A stretch of DNA of 64,000 nt from Staphylococcus pseudoxylosus (GCF_003697915.1 NZ_RCVN01000004.1:62001-126000), one strand, 5' to 3'. Numbered from the stretch's first letter, positions 27,178 to 36,791 are shown. Translations and numbers: made by a program. The notes: a model not told the origin generated them from the letters alone.

Positions 27178-27813
27178 CTAGTCATTATTATGCTTTTTCG
27201 CACGCTTTTTAGAATAATATTTCTGAGCTTCTTGAATTTCTTCTTTAATTTCTGACATCTCTTCATCTAGCAAAAATGCCGCTTCTGCAGCTCTTTCCAA
27301 TCGATGTTGAATCTCCGGTGGATAATCTCCATCATATTTATATCTCAAAGTATGTTCTATCGTTGCCCAAAAGTTCATTGCTAACGTTCTAATTTGAATC
27401 TCTGCCAATATTTTCTTTTCTCCATTTAATGTTTCAATAGGATATTCAATAATGACATGAAATGAACGATAACCACTTTGTTTGGTATTACTAATGTAAT
27501 CCCGTTCTTCCACAACTTTAAAATCTTGACGCTGTCTTAATAAATTAACCACAATATCAATATCATCAACAAATTGACACATTAAACGCAAACCTGCAAT
27601 GTCATACATTTCTTCATGTAAGCGATCAAAAGAAATTTGACGTTTATTCGCCTTATCAATAATACTTGTCATGGGTTTGACTCGCCCTGTTACAAATTCT
27701 ATAGGAGATGCATTATCTTCTACTTCATATTGTTTTCTAAGCCCTTTTAATTTAATTTTCAATTCGTCTACTGCTTGTTTATATGGAGATAAAAACTGAT
27801 CCCATTGATTCAT
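27178..27813 (-). CDS. relQ: Small alarmone synthetase RelQ (YjbM)
   Basis: A 211-residue single-domain (p)ppGpp synthetase lacking the hydrolase and regulatory domains of Rel. Conserved blocks: [15 protein letters not shown] (nucleotide binding), [16 protein letters not shown] with the RxxD-like region, [10 protein letters not shown] and [17 protein letters not shown]. In staphylococci RelQ transcription responds to cell-wall stress. The start follows GGAGTGAGG. UPF0738 ends 16 nt upstream; nadK starts 11 nt downstream. Confidence 0.93.
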   Translation of the reverse strand: MNQWDQFLSPYKQAVDELKIKLKGLRKQYEVEDNASPIEFVTGRVKPMTSIIDKANKRQISFDRLHEEMYDIAGLRLMCQFVDDIDIVVNLLRQRQDFKVVEERDYISNTKQSGYRSFHVIIEYPIETLNGEKKILAEIQIRTLAMNFWATIEHTLRYKYDGDYPPEIQHRLERAAEAAFLLDEEMSEIKEEIQEAQKYYSKKRAKKHNND

Positions 27814-27829
27814 TGTGCCTCACTCCGCT

Positions 27830-28177
27830 TCAATCTAATTCGAAAACATCCTCTACAACGGAAACAAACTCCTTACCATAATTTGAATTACCTTGTATGT
27901 TGTCCAGTATGTAATTAAACTCATTTTCGAATTGTTTTAATTCTAAGTCGTCATTAACGATAATTTTTTTGCCTTTGTTTTCATGCAGCATAGACCACGT
28001 TTCTTGAACAAATATCAAGTAAGAATAGTTTTGTCCGTCGTCTAAAATGTATGCAAAGCTGTAATTATCACTATCAACAAGCATTTGTCCTGCTTCTTGT
28101 AAACCTTCTGTGGATTGTTCTGTATAGCAATTAATGCTATCTTCTGTAATTTTAATTTCATTCACATAAATACGCAT
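27830..28177 (-). CDS. UPF0738 family protein (YjbL-like)
   Basis: A 115-residue acidic protein with no membrane segment. Size and position directly upstream of relQ match the UPF0738 family of Bacillales. It has a beta-rich N-terminal half ([18 protein letters not shown]...) and an acidic helical C-terminus. The function is unknown. GGAGGAA lies 7 nt before ATG 28177. It is probably the first gene of the relQ-nadK-rlu-mgtE-cpaA transcript (16-nt gap to relQ). Confidence 0.8.
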   Translation of the reverse strand: MRIYVNEIKITEDSINCYTEQSTEGLQEAGQMLVDSDNYSFAYILDDGQNYSYLIFVQETWSMLHENKGKKIIVNDDLELKQFENEFNYILDNIQGNSNYGKEFVSVVEDVFELD

Positions 28178-28365
28178 GCTTGTTCCTCCTTATTCTTCAT
28201 TATTTTAACATAATTTCATACTACATAACACGTTACAACATAATGTTATACCAACATCAATCCATCAATTTCAACTATTTATGTAATCATAAATGCAGTT
28301 CAATTTAAATTAAATAAAAAGTGTTTTAAAATAAATGAATATACGCACCAGAAGGAGAGATTATA

Positions 28366-28950
28366 GTGGCAACTAATAACGAGATTGAATTCAAACAATT
28401 GTTAACAGAAAATCAATACAATGTTATTCATAAAACCTATTTCAATGAAATTGAACCTTTTAAACAAACAAATTTCTATATCGATACGCCAGACTTTGAT
28501 CTAAAAGATCATAAGTCAGCTTTGAGAATTCGTGTGAAAGATGACTACTTGGAAATGACATTGAAAATACCAGCTGAAGTCGGCCTAACTGAATACAATT
28601 TTGAAACACATATCGTTCCTGAATTAAACAAGCCTATTCCAGAACAATCGTTGCCTTCTGAAATTTTAGAACAGCTTACAAAGATGGATATCGATTTAAT
28701 TGAATTAATTATTCTTGGTTCACTTAAAACTGAACGCTTAGAAAAAGAAATAAACGGAAACTTACTTGTACTTGATAAAAGTACTTACTTAGATTTTGAA
28801 GATTTTGAATTAGAATACGAAGTAGAAGATTATGATGAAGGTTTAATTCAATTTAAATCAATCCTTGAAAAATTTGATATGAAACATGAAATTCCAGCTA
28901 ATAAAGTACAAAGATTTTTTAATCGTAAATCAAATTTATATCATAATTAA
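28366..28950 (+). CDS. CYTH domain protein (YjbK-like)
   Basis: A 194-residue CYTH (triphosphate tunnel) domain protein. The family signature E-x-E-x-K is NEIEFKQ at residues 5-11. Basic and acidic strands forming the tunnel follow: SALRIRVKDD, LEMTLKIP and ELEYEVEDYDEG. Such enzymes act on inorganic triphosphate, thiamine triphosphate or nucleoside triphosphates; the substrate here is unknown. Translation starts at GTG 28366 after AGAAGGAGAG. It is divergent from the UPF0738-relQ cluster, as in Bacillus yjbK-yjbL-yjbM. Confidence 0.85.
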   Translation: MATNNEIEFKQLLTENQYNVIHKTYFNEIEPFKQTNFYIDTPDFDLKDHKSALRIRVKDDYLEMTLKIPAEVGLTEYNFETHIVPELNKPIPEQSLPSEILEQLTKMDIDLIELIILGSLKTERLEKEINGNLLVLDKSTYLDFEDFELEYEVEDYDEGLIQFKSILEKFDMKHEIPANKVQRFFNRKSNLYHN

Positions 28951-29037
28951 TCACATGCAATTGTAAGAAGTCGAATTACTTCCAAATGTAAAAATTCATG
29001 TTATATTAGTATTATATTAACAGGATACGGTGATATT

Positions 29038-29409
29038 ATGACGCAAACACCATATGAAATCATTGGCCAAAAAGCCTTATATGAGATGATTGATTACTTT
29101 TATTATTTAGTAGAACAAGATAGTAGAATTAATCACTTGTTTCCTGGAGATTTTGCAGAAACAAGCAGAAAACAAAAACAATTTTTAACACAATTCTTAG
29201 GTGGTCCGAATCTTTATACACAAGAACATGGTCATCCAATGTTGAAAAGACGTCATTTAGATTTTATTATAACAAATCATGAACGCGATGCTTGGCTAGA
29301 AAATATGTATAAAGCTATACAGCATGCTGATTTTCCCGAAGGTGTCGGTGATTATTTATACGAGAGATTACGTTTAACAGCGAATCACATGGTTAATTCC
29401 GAAAATTAA
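29038..29409 (+). CDS. Truncated haemoglobin, group II (YjbI)
   Basis: A 123-residue 2-over-2 globin of the trHbO type. The proximal haem histidine lies in MLKRRHLDF and the group-II tryptophan in RDAWLENM. It starts at ATG 29038 after a weak GGTGA. It sits 17 nt upstream of yjbH, which encodes the adaptor for degradation of the thiol-stress regulator Spx; this yjbI-yjbH pairing is conserved in Firmicutes. A role in NO or oxygen chemistry is inference from the family. Confidence 0.88.
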   Translation: MTQTPYEIIGQKALYEMIDYFYYLVEQDSRINHLFPGDFAETSRKQKQFLTQFLGGPNLYTQEHGHPMLKRRHLDFIITNHERDAWLENMYKAIQHADFPEGVGDYLYERLRLTANHMVNSEN

Positions 29410-29426
29410 TTGTAGGTGGAATAGAC

Positions 29427-30215
29427 ATGACTGAAGAATTAAGATTAATACAACCCAATAGTCGTGAAGATGTAAATCTTTCACCTGTTAGTAAGATAGA
29501 AATTTATTCCTTTTTTGATCCATTCAGCAAGGAATGTTTTAAATTATCTGCAATCCTTTCTAAATTACGCATTGAGTATAAACAATATATAAGTATTAGA
29601 CATATATTGAATCCTTCATTACGCGTTTTGACAAAATGCCAAGCGCAAAGTACATCTGATTTAGATAATATCGCACTCGCATATAAAGCCGCTGAACTTC
29701 AGGGACGCATACGTGCAGAGCGTTTTATACATCTTGTACAAAATGAGATTATACCCAAGCGAGATATTATTACAGAATCGATGGTTAATAATTGTATCAG
29801 TAACGCAGGATTAGACTACGAAGTTTTTAAAGAAGATTTGCAAAGTAACTGTTTAAAAGATAGTTTACAAGTAGATTTGCATATCGCACGAGAAATGGAA
29901 ATTGAAGAAGCTCCTTCCCTCGTGTTCTTTAGCGAGGATGTGCACGAAGAAGGATTAAAAGTTGAAGGATTATATCCTTACCATATTTATACTTATATTA
30001 TTAACGAACTCATTGGTTCAACAATTGAAAAAGAATTACCACCAAGTCTTGAAGAATATATTCAACAACAACAATTAGTCACTAAAGAAGAGTTATTAAC
30101 AATATATGAGTGGCCAGAAAAACTAATGAATAAAGAGCTAAAAAAGTTAGCAATCCAACAAAAAATTGAAAAACTTAAGTCGCCTGACGGCAAATTTTGG
30201 AAAGCTAAAAATTAA
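29427..30215 (+). CDS. yjbH: ClpXP adaptor YjbH
   Basis: A 262-residue protein with a DsbA-like thioredoxin fold that presents Spx to the ClpXP protease. In staphylococci its loss changes oxidative-stress and beta-lactam tolerance. The N-terminal active-site-like region reads FFDPFSKECF, so the CxxC of B. subtilis YjbH is reduced to SxxC here, as I recall for S. aureus. The C-terminal domain contains EELLTIYEWPEKLMNKELKKL. AGGTGG precedes ATG 29427. Its substrate gene spx lies about 5 kb away (35032-35427). Transcript ends at 30292-30340. Confidence 0.92.
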   Translation: MTEELRLIQPNSREDVNLSPVSKIEIYSFFDPFSKECFKLSAILSKLRIEYKQYISIRHILNPSLRVLTKCQAQSTSDLDNIALAYKAAELQGRIRAERFIHLVQNEIIPKRDIITESMVNNCISNAGLDYEVFKEDLQSNCLKDSLQVDLHIAREMEIEEAPSLVFFSEDVHEEGLKVEGLYPYHIYTYIINELIGSTIEKELPPSLEEYIQQQQLVTKEELLTIYEWPEKLMNKELKKLAIQQKIEKLKSPDGKFWKAKN

Positions 30216-30291
30216 TGCGCCTATGATTTAACTTTATAACTAAATAGCCTTTATTAAATAGATAGTGACATAAAATGTACTACCTTAAATT

Positions 30292-30340
30292 AAAACGATG
30301 ATTTTTACTGCAATTCAGTAAAAATCATCGTTTTTTGTTT
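30292..30340 (+). terminator. Terminator of the YjbI-YjbH transcript
   Basis: A perfect 19-bp stem, 30292-30310 with 30316-30334, short loop CAATT, followed by TTTGTTTTT. Confidence 0.85.
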
Positions 30341-30420
30341 TTCTTATATTTTCCACTTAAAGTTAATTGAATAGTTATTCAATTATACTCATTTTTAGAA
30401 GAATCATTAAAAAAGGGTAT

Positions 30421-30518
30421 AAAAAAACGCCGTGTCTGATTACACGGCGCTAAACAAAGGGGATGGGAGAAATTTTTCACTTCAAACAAAGGGGTATGTT
30501 TGTTATGTGATTAATTTC
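30421..30518 (-). ncRNA. rsaE: Small regulatory RNA RsaE (RoxS)
   Basis: Read on the minus strand, this about 98-nt RNA starts GAAATTAATCACATAAC, carries the two C-rich seed regions (CATACCCC and CTCCCATCCCC, each followed by TTTGTTT), and ends in the terminator GCCGTGT/ACACGGC with a run of seven T. This matches my recall of S. aureus RsaE in sequence and in its location next to pepF. RsaE (RoxS in Bacillus) pairs through its UCCC motifs with ribosome-binding sites of TCA-cycle, folate and amino-acid-degradation mRNAs and is induced through SrrAB/ResD. It lies downstream of and in the same direction as pepF, with its own promoter. Confidence 0.93.
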
Positions 30519-30526
30519 ATGTTTAT

Positions 30527-30590
30527 AATATAACACGGTAAAATACACCTTTCAACCTTTTAAATTAAATAAATTTAGTTTGTCACAAAC
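30527..30590 (-). promoter_or_regulatory. rsaE promoter with upstream palindrome
   Basis: On the minus strand TTGAAA (30555-30550), 17 bp, TATATT (30532-30527), placing the start near 30518. Upstream is a 13-bp palindrome GTTTGTCACAAAC (30578-30590), a candidate site for the SrrA/ResD-type redox regulator known to control RsaE/RoxS. That regulator assignment is inference. Confidence 0.65.
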
Positions 30591-30619
30591 TTGTCATATT
30601 GTAAACGAATACATTCATG

Positions 30620-32428
30620 CTAAGCTTTCATTAACTTTTCAAAAGCATCTAATTTTTGTTCGAATACTTGGCAAGCTTGTTCAATTGGTTCAGGTGTTGT
30701 CATATCTACCCCAGCATTTTTCAAGATTTCAATTGGGTAATTTGAACTACCTTTTTTCAAGAATTCATTAATGTATCTATATACTGCCGGTTGTCCTTCA
30801 GTTAATATCTGATGACTTAAACTTTGTGCAGCGCTATATCCTGTTGCATATTGATACACATAATAGTTCATATAAAAATGAGGAATTCTTGACCATTCTT
30901 TACTGATATCTTCATCTGTTTCAACTGAGTCACCAAAATAAACACGGTTTAATTCAGCATATTCTTCGTTCATACGATTTGCTGTTAATGGCTCTCCCGC
31001 TTCTTCTATCTGATGAATTTTGTGTTCAAATTCAGCAAACATCGTTTGTCTAAATAATGTGGCACGGAAACGCTCAAGTTCTTGGTTTAATAACAACAAT
31101 CTTCGTTCATCATCTAAATGTTTATCCATATAATCACTTAGTAATGCTTCATTACATGTAGATGCAACTTCTGCGACAAATATTGTATAATCACTTGAAT
31201 TTGAAGGTTGATTTTTACGACTGAAATAACTATGCGCTGAATGACCAAATTCATGTACCAACGTGTATAAATCAGACACGGTATTTGACCAATTTAATAA
31301 AATAAATGGATTTGTTAGATGTGCACCGGAAGAATAACCGCCTGAACGTTTACCTTTATTTTCATATACGTCTACCCAACGATTATTTAATCCTTCATTC
31401 ACTACTTCCATGTATTCTTCACCCATTGGTTGTAAAGCTTTAACCATCCAATCTTTTGCTTCCTCGTATGGCATTTCAAACTTCACATCTTTAACTAAAG
31501 GTGTATATAAATCGTACATTTTCATATCTTCAAGACCTAACAATGCTTTACGTAATTCTGTATAACGGTGCAATAATGGTAAATATTTATGGACTGTTTT
31601 TACTAAATTGTCATAGACTGCTTCTGGGATATGATTATTACTTAAAGCTGCTGCTCTTGCAGATTCATAGTTATGTGTACGTGCATTAAACACATTCTTT
31701 TTAACTTCTCCTGCTAATGTAGCACTTAAAGTATTATTATAGGCACCATAAGCTTTATATAAATTTTCAAATGCAGATTTTCTTAATATACGATCATCAG
31801 ATTCTAAACACTTTATGAATGTGCCTTGTGTAAGTGAATGACGATTACCATCCTTATCGATGGCATCTTCAAACTCTAAATCAGCATTGCTGAACATACC
31901 ATATACATTATCAGCTGTTGACAAAGCATCTTGTGCCTCTGTAAGTAGCTTTTCTTTATCTGCACTCAACACATGCGGACGTTTTTCATTGATTAATTTC
32001 AAATCAAATTCATATTGTTTTAAATTATCATTTTCATCAATAAATGATTGAATCTTGTCTTCATCAATTTGCAATATTTCAGGTACTAAGAAACTCCACC
32101 CTGAACTAAACTTAATTATTAATTGATGCGCACGCGCTTCATAACCTGTGTATTTATCATTCGCTGTGTCTTGATCTTGTTTTAAATGTGCGTATACATA
32201 AACTTTTTCTAATTTAGAACCTAATTCATCCTCTAAAGCTAATGCTTGATATAAAGTCTCAGCACTATCAGCTAAATGACCTTTAAATTGTTGTTCTTTT
32301 CCTAAATTTTGTTCTGCTTCTTTAAAAGCTTCTTCAAAAGCTTCATCCGCTTCGAATATGGTAGTTAAATCCCATGTATATTCAGGATATTTACGTTCTT
32401 GTTCTTCTCTTGTTAATTGTTGAGTCAT
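30620..32428 (-). CDS. pepF: Oligoendopeptidase F
   Basis: A 602-residue cytoplasmic zinc metallopeptidase of the M3B family, hydrolysing peptides of roughly 7-17 residues. The zinc-binding HEFGH is at residues 392-396, with the third ligand in VAEVASTCNE downstream. Length is standard. AGGAGG is before ATG 32428. It lies between coiA and rsaE on the same strand; a coiA-pepF pair is also found in other Firmicutes. Peptides imported by the Opp system at 36.8-42.5 kb are plausible substrates (inference). Confidence 0.95.
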   Translation of the reverse strand: MTQQLTREEQERKYPEYTWDLTTIFEADEAFEEAFKEAEQNLGKEQQFKGHLADSAETLYQALALEDELGSKLEKVYVYAHLKQDQDTANDKYTGYEARAHQLIIKFSSGWSFLVPEILQIDEDKIQSFIDENDNLKQYEFDLKLINEKRPHVLSADKEKLLTEAQDALSTADNVYGMFSNADLEFEDAIDKDGNRHSLTQGTFIKCLESDDRILRKSAFENLYKAYGAYNNTLSATLAGEVKKNVFNARTHNYESARAAALSNNHIPEAVYDNLVKTVHKYLPLLHRYTELRKALLGLEDMKMYDLYTPLVKDVKFEMPYEEAKDWMVKALQPMGEEYMEVVNEGLNNRWVDVYENKGKRSGGYSSGAHLTNPFILLNWSNTVSDLYTLVHEFGHSAHSYFSRKNQPSNSSDYTIFVAEVASTCNEALLSDYMDKHLDDERRLLLLNQELERFRATLFRQTMFAEFEHKIHQIEEAGEPLTANRMNEEYAELNRVYFGDSVETDEDISKEWSRIPHFYMNYYVYQYATGYSAAQSLSHQILTEGQPAVYRYINEFLKKGSSNYPIEILKNAGVDMTTPEPIEQACQVFEQKLDAFEKLMKA

Positions 32429-32481
32429 AATTTTAGTAAACCTCCTATTAAATTCAATACTATAATTTTCTCATGTAAGAC

Positions 32482-33480
32482 TCAATTTTGCACGTTATTA
32501 TACCCAATATTTCGGTATATTTTTTGAAACTTATGGATAATTGCTTGAACTATTACTTGGCTATTAACATCATAATTATAAAAATGATTATACTTAATAG
32601 TATTTAAGAATACACTTTCATTAATATTATTTTTAACTAACATATTCAGCAATTGCAGTTGCCAATAAATAGGATGAGATTGTATAAATAGTTGTTCAGG
32701 ATACACCATGCCTAAATTTTCACATACCCATGATTCCTTTAGTTGTAAATTATAAATAACACTCAAACTAGGCTCATGAACAGTTCCTTGACGTCTGCAA
32801 TACTTGATATATTGTTCAATTGAAGACTTCGTTAATTTAAAATGACTTGGTAATATGGCAGGGTCACTTTTATTAAAATAATATGTAAATTGTTTATATG
32901 AAAGTTGTTCCCTAATAGCTATGTAACGGTTTCCCCCAATAAATTGTATTATTTTATATCTATATAATAGAAACGTGTCACTATGCCATGAAAAGAGTTG
33001 TCTTCTTTTTAAATTAATATAAGTGCGTTCAGACTTATTTAAAATTAAAATTTTTGTTCTTTCATTATATTTCAACTTACCGATAATCCAAATAACGTCA
33101 AAACCAGTATGAGCTAACCCATCGCTTCGTTTTTTTATATTATCTATAGTTATATTTGAAAATTGTATTTCAATCGCAATTGTATTATTAATGATTAAAT
33201 CTGGATATTGGTAGCACTGTGATATATAAGGTTCAATTACAACATGATAATCTAATTTATCTAATTGCTGTGCCAATTCATATTTAAACATATAATGTTC
33301 ATAGGTCTCGCCTTTGTTACAAAAGTTTGAATTTCTGTGAACATGAGCAAAATGCGATATTTTCATTGGACCTTTTTTTAGAACAACTTTATTATGACAA
33401 TGCGGACATTTATAATCACAGTTTCTATTAGCGTTGCGCGCAGTCATCAATATTTCGTTACCGTCTTTAGCGTAAAACAT
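32482..33480 (-). CDS. coiA: Competence protein CoiA
   Basis: A 332-residue CoiA-family protein linked to DNA uptake and recombination in competent Gram-positives. The N-terminus has a zinc-ribbon-like cysteine set (C21, C25, C28 in CDYKCPHCHNKVVLKKG) followed by ISHFAH. A nuclease-like core follows with D94 (QYPDLI), E104 and Q106 (IAIEIQFS), consistent with a PD-(D/E)xK-type restriction-endonuclease fold. It is on the same strand as pepF, 53 nt upstream of it. It is intact, which suggests that the competence apparatus is maintained together with comK at 164-727. Confidence 0.88.
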   Translation of the reverse strand: MFYAKDGNEILMTARNANRNCDYKCPHCHNKVVLKKGPMKISHFAHVHRNSNFCNKGETYEHYMFKYELAQQLDKLDYHVVIEPYISQCYQYPDLIINNTIAIEIQFSNITIDNIKKRSDGLAHTGFDVIWIIGKLKYNERTKILILNKSERTYINLKRRQLFSWHSDTFLLYRYKIIQFIGGNRYIAIREQLSYKQFTYYFNKSDPAILPSHFKLTKSSIEQYIKYCRRQGTVHEPSLSVIYNLQLKESWVCENLGMVYPEQLFIQSHPIYWQLQLLNMLVKNNINESVFLNTIKYNHFYNYDVNSQVIVQAIIHKFQKIYRNIGYNNVQN

Positions 33481-33571
33481 GTTTTAATCACCTCATTTAA
33501 TATACACGGTAATTTCACATAAATTACTTTAGTAAATTACACTTTCCACTTACCTGATATAAAAAACAACA

Positions 33572-33732
33572 GAGTCTAACACTTTGTTAACAATTTTTTG
33601 TGCACGCTTTTCTCGAGCATTGCCTTAGCCTGTAGTCTTCGGCTAATGCGCTTCCCAAAAGAGTCGGCCAAATCACTGCCTATATTACACTAAAATTTTT
33701 TAGTATTTATAAATTAAACAGTAATTTTTATT
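33572..33732. repeat. Dispersed structured element, copy B
   Basis: About 160 bp aligned with copy A (20893-21045): ACTTTGTT, TTTTTTG, CCTTAGCCTGTAGT, CGGCTAATG, CCAAATCACTGCC and ATAAATTAAACAGTA match with scattered changes. The internal stem here is GCATT..AGCC (about 33618-33630) with GGCTAATGC (33640-33648). The outer pairing seen in copy A (TTGGCAGT/ACTGCCAA) is not preserved. It lies between the coiA start and the mecA terminator. No ORF. Confidence 0.6.
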
Positions 33733-33815
33733 ATGTCGCATAATTCCATTGATCATAGCGTCAACTTTGGTTTGAAAGACACTGTTATTAAAAAAATAAC
33801 TATGCCAATATAAAT

Positions 33816-33892
33816 AACCCTTAGGCGAACTATCACCTAAGGGTTGTCTATGGTCTGAGCAGACAAAGTATAAACTTTGTCGACTTTAAATT
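33816..33892. repeat. Two small hairpins near element copy B
   Basis: AACCCTTAGG (33816-33825) pairs with CCTAAGGGTT (33836-33845). Next, GACAAAGT (33860-33867) pairs with ACTTTGTC (33873-33880); the minus-strand sequence GTCGACAAAGT also occurs near the start of copy A (20898-20908). They lie between mecA and coiA; their role is unknown. Confidence 0.5.
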
Positions 33893-33904
33893 TTTCTTAA
33901 AAAC

Positions 33905-33948
33905 ATAACCCTTACTATATATTGTAAATCAATTTTAGTAAGGGTTAT
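33905..33948 (-). terminator. Terminator of mecA
   Basis: ATAACCCTTACTA (33905-33917) pairs perfectly with TAGTAAGGGTTAT (33936-33948). On the minus strand it is followed by GTTTTTAAG. Confidence 0.8.
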
Positions 33949-33976
33949 ATTAGTCATTTTATTTTATTCACATTAA

Positions 33977-34693
33977 TTATTCTGCAGTGTTTGGAAAATA
34001 ACGACGCACTTGTGACGCTACATTGTGGCTCATGATTATTTTTGCATAGTCATTTAAATATACTTCAGATTTATCAGTAGGATATGCGAACTCAAGTAAT
34101 TGACTATAACTATCATTAATTGTTTCTTGATCTACATTTTCGTCAAAATGCACAGCATAATAATAAATATTGTTAAGACTATATAATAAATCTTCGAATG
34201 CATCTGTCACTTGATCGTTGTGATGTGCATAATCGATTACTTCTTCTAAATCACTAAATTTAACAATAACAGTACGTGTATTTTGCTGTTTATGGTCGTT
34301 TCGTTCTTGGCTATGGTTATTTTCTTTCTGTTGTTGACGTTGCTCAAATAAATCTTCTAAACTATCATCTTGATCAAACGTCTGTGATAATAAATCGTTC
34401 ACTTGATAATCAAGTTGTTCATTATCTTCATCTGACATATTGATCAGATCTTCATTTTTAGATTTAGATATCGTTACCTCAACACCTTTTTCAAAAGCAT
34501 GTACTTGTATCCATAACGGGCCTTCAACAACAAAATCTTCTTCTTCATTGATTTCTTCCATCATATTCCAAAAGAATTCTTCTCCACGTTTGCGATTAGT
34601 CCACAAATCTTCACGTTTAAAACCTCTTGCTTCAATATCACTATATGTTATAAATAATTTAACGGTAGTATCGTCAACGCGCTCTATTCTCAT
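33977..34693 (-). CDS. mecA (clp adaptor): Adaptor protein MecA
   Basis: A 238-residue adaptor that activates ClpC and delivers substrates (ComK in Bacillus, aggregated proteins) to ClpCP. This is the Clp adaptor, not the methicillin-resistance gene of the same name. The N-terminal substrate-binding domain starts MRIERVDDTTVKLFITYSDI. An acidic and Gln-rich linker (about 85-135) separates it from the C-terminal ClpC-binding domain (about 140-238, VIVKFSDLEEVIDYA). It lies downstream of spx on the same strand but 340 nt away with terminators in between, so it is probably transcribed separately. Confidence 0.93.
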   Translation of the reverse strand: MRIERVDDTTVKLFITYSDIEARGFKREDLWTNRKRGEEFFWNMMEEINEEEDFVVEGPLWIQVHAFEKGVEVTISKSKNEDLINMSDEDNEQLDYQVNDLLSQTFDQDDSLEDLFEQRQQQKENNHSQERNDHKQQNTRTVIVKFSDLEEVIDYAHHNDQVTDAFEDLLYSLNNIYYYAVHFDENVDQETINDSYSQLLEFAYPTDKSEVYLNDYAKIIMSHNVASQVRRYFPNTAE

Positions 34694-34830
34694 ATCATCT
34701 CACTCCTTACAGTCGATGAATAGTAATCATATTGTATTAGAACATAGCAATAATTACAATTGATTTGTTTGATTAAATTTCACTAAATTCCAATTAGTAT
34801 CTTATATTAACATATACCCTTATATTAGCC

Positions 34831-34862
34831 AAAAAAACAGCACGAACTATTCAAGCGTGCTG
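34831..34862 (-). terminator. Minus-strand terminator between spx and mecA
   Basis: CAGCACG (34838-34844) pairs with CGTGCTG (34856-34862); on the minus strand a run of seven T follows. It ends a transcript coming from the spx side and would close the candidate RNA at 34831-34960. Confidence 0.8.
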
Positions 34863-34960
34863 CACCAAAATTAACTTAACTCTATATTAAATCGATTTTT
34901 CCACTTAGACAACCTTTGCGTTTGACCTAAGCCCATGAGTATTTGTTATGTTAAATATAA
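34831..34960 (-). ncRNA. Candidate structured RNA or spx 3'-UTR RNA
   Basis: Between the spx-proximal hairpin (34963-35001) and the terminator at 34831-34862 lie about 100 nt with internal structure: on the minus strand CTTAG..CAA can pair with TTG..CTAAG around 34898-34931. No ORF is seen. I found no convincing separate promoter, so it may be either an independent sRNA or a processed 3' end of the spx transcript. I do not recognise it as a named staphylococcal RNA. Confidence 0.35.
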
Positions 34961-34962
34961 CA

Positions 34963-35001
34963 AAACCATAAAGCAATTTTTAATTCATTACTTTATGGTT
35001 T
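34963..35001. terminator. Hairpin after spx
   Basis: AAACCATAAAG (34963-34973) pairs perfectly with CTTTATGGTTT (34991-35001). It lies 31 nt after the spx stop. The minus-strand tail is only weakly T-rich, so termination may be partial. Confidence 0.6.
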
Positions 35002-35031
35002 ATGATTTATTTATTTCACTTATAATTTGTC

Positions 35032-35427
35032 TTAGTCAACCATGCGTTGCGCTTCTTGCAATTGGAACGTACGAACTTTTCTAGGTAAGAAACGTCTGAT
35101 TTCATCTTCGTTATAACCAACTTGTAGACGTTTTTCGTCTAAAATAATTGGACGACGTAATAAACCAGGGTTATCTTGAATAATTGAATATAAATCTTGA
35201 AGTGGTAGCGCATCAATATCTACATTTAATTTTTGGTAAGTTTTAGAACGTGTAGATATAATTTCATCAGTACCGTCTTCAGTCATTTTTAAAATTTGTT
35301 TGATTTCGTCAATTGTTAAGTGTTCTGAAAAAATGTTACGCTCCGTATACGGAATGTCATGTTCTTGTAACCATGCTTTCGCTTTACGGCAAGATGTGCA
35401 ACTTGGTGAAGTAAATAATGTTACCAT
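35032..35427 (-). CDS. spx: Global thiol-stress regulator Spx
   Basis: A 131-residue ArsC-like protein that binds the RNA polymerase alpha C-terminal domain and redirects transcription to thiol-stress genes such as trxB. The redox switch is C10-T-S-C13 at the N-terminus ([12 protein letters not shown]), and LLRRPIILD closes the fold. The frame is open 16 codons upstream, but AGGAGAG precedes ATG 35427, giving the universal [10 protein letters not shown] start. It is degraded by ClpXP with YjbH, which is encoded at 29427-30215. It is divergent from trpS. Confidence 0.96.
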   Translation of the reverse strand: MVTLFTSPSCTSCRKAKAWLQEHDIPYTERNIFSEHLTIDEIKQILKMTEDGTDEIISTRSKTYQKLNVDIDALPLQDLYSIIQDNPGLLRRPIILDEKRLQVGYNEDEIRRFLPRKVRTFQLQEAQRMVD

Positions 35428-35656
35428 ACATCTCACTCTCCTATTTTTCATGAATGTAAATTCATTTGATTTCAATATTTATATGATTAGGAAACTTTAT
35501 AGTTTTCTTCGCCTTCCTTAACCTTACAATGAAAGTATACCCTTTCAACATTAAAATTAAATGAGAATTCTCTAATTTTTTTCAAAAAATTTAAAATAAA
35601 AGTATTTCTCAATAAATTCAACTAGAAATATTGATGTACATGTAGTTTAACATAAC

Positions 35657-35684
35657 TTACAAATGATTGAAATACTGTTATAAT
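35657..35684 (+). promoter_or_regulatory. trpS promoter in the spx/trpS divergent region
   Basis: TTACAA (35657-35662), 16 bp, TATAAT (35679-35684). The leader is only about 40 nt, too short for a T-box, so trpS is probably not controlled by tRNA-sensing attenuation. The spx promoter, expected between 35430 and 35600 on the other strand, could not be fixed. Confidence 0.6.
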
Positions 35685-35707
35685 AAACGTATTGTGTATT
35701 AAATTAA

Positions 35708-36721
<1,014 letters not shown>

Positions 36722-36750
36722 GTTACTAAGCTTAAAATTTTCAGAACATT

Positions 36751-36786
36751 AAAAAGGAGAATCCAGTACTTCGGATTCTCCTTTTT
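36751..36786. terminator. Bidirectional terminator trpS/oppA
   Basis: AAAAAGGAGAATCC (36751-36764) pairs perfectly with GGATTCTCCTTTTT (36773-36786) around an 8-nt loop. T-runs on both strands serve the convergent trpS and opp operon. Confidence 0.9.
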
Positions 36787-36791
36787 AATGC

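Noticed and set aside
33977-34693. Methicillin-resistance gene mecA
   Set aside because: The product is the 238-residue ClpC adaptor MecA, unrelated to penicillin-binding protein 2a; there is no resistance cassette here.
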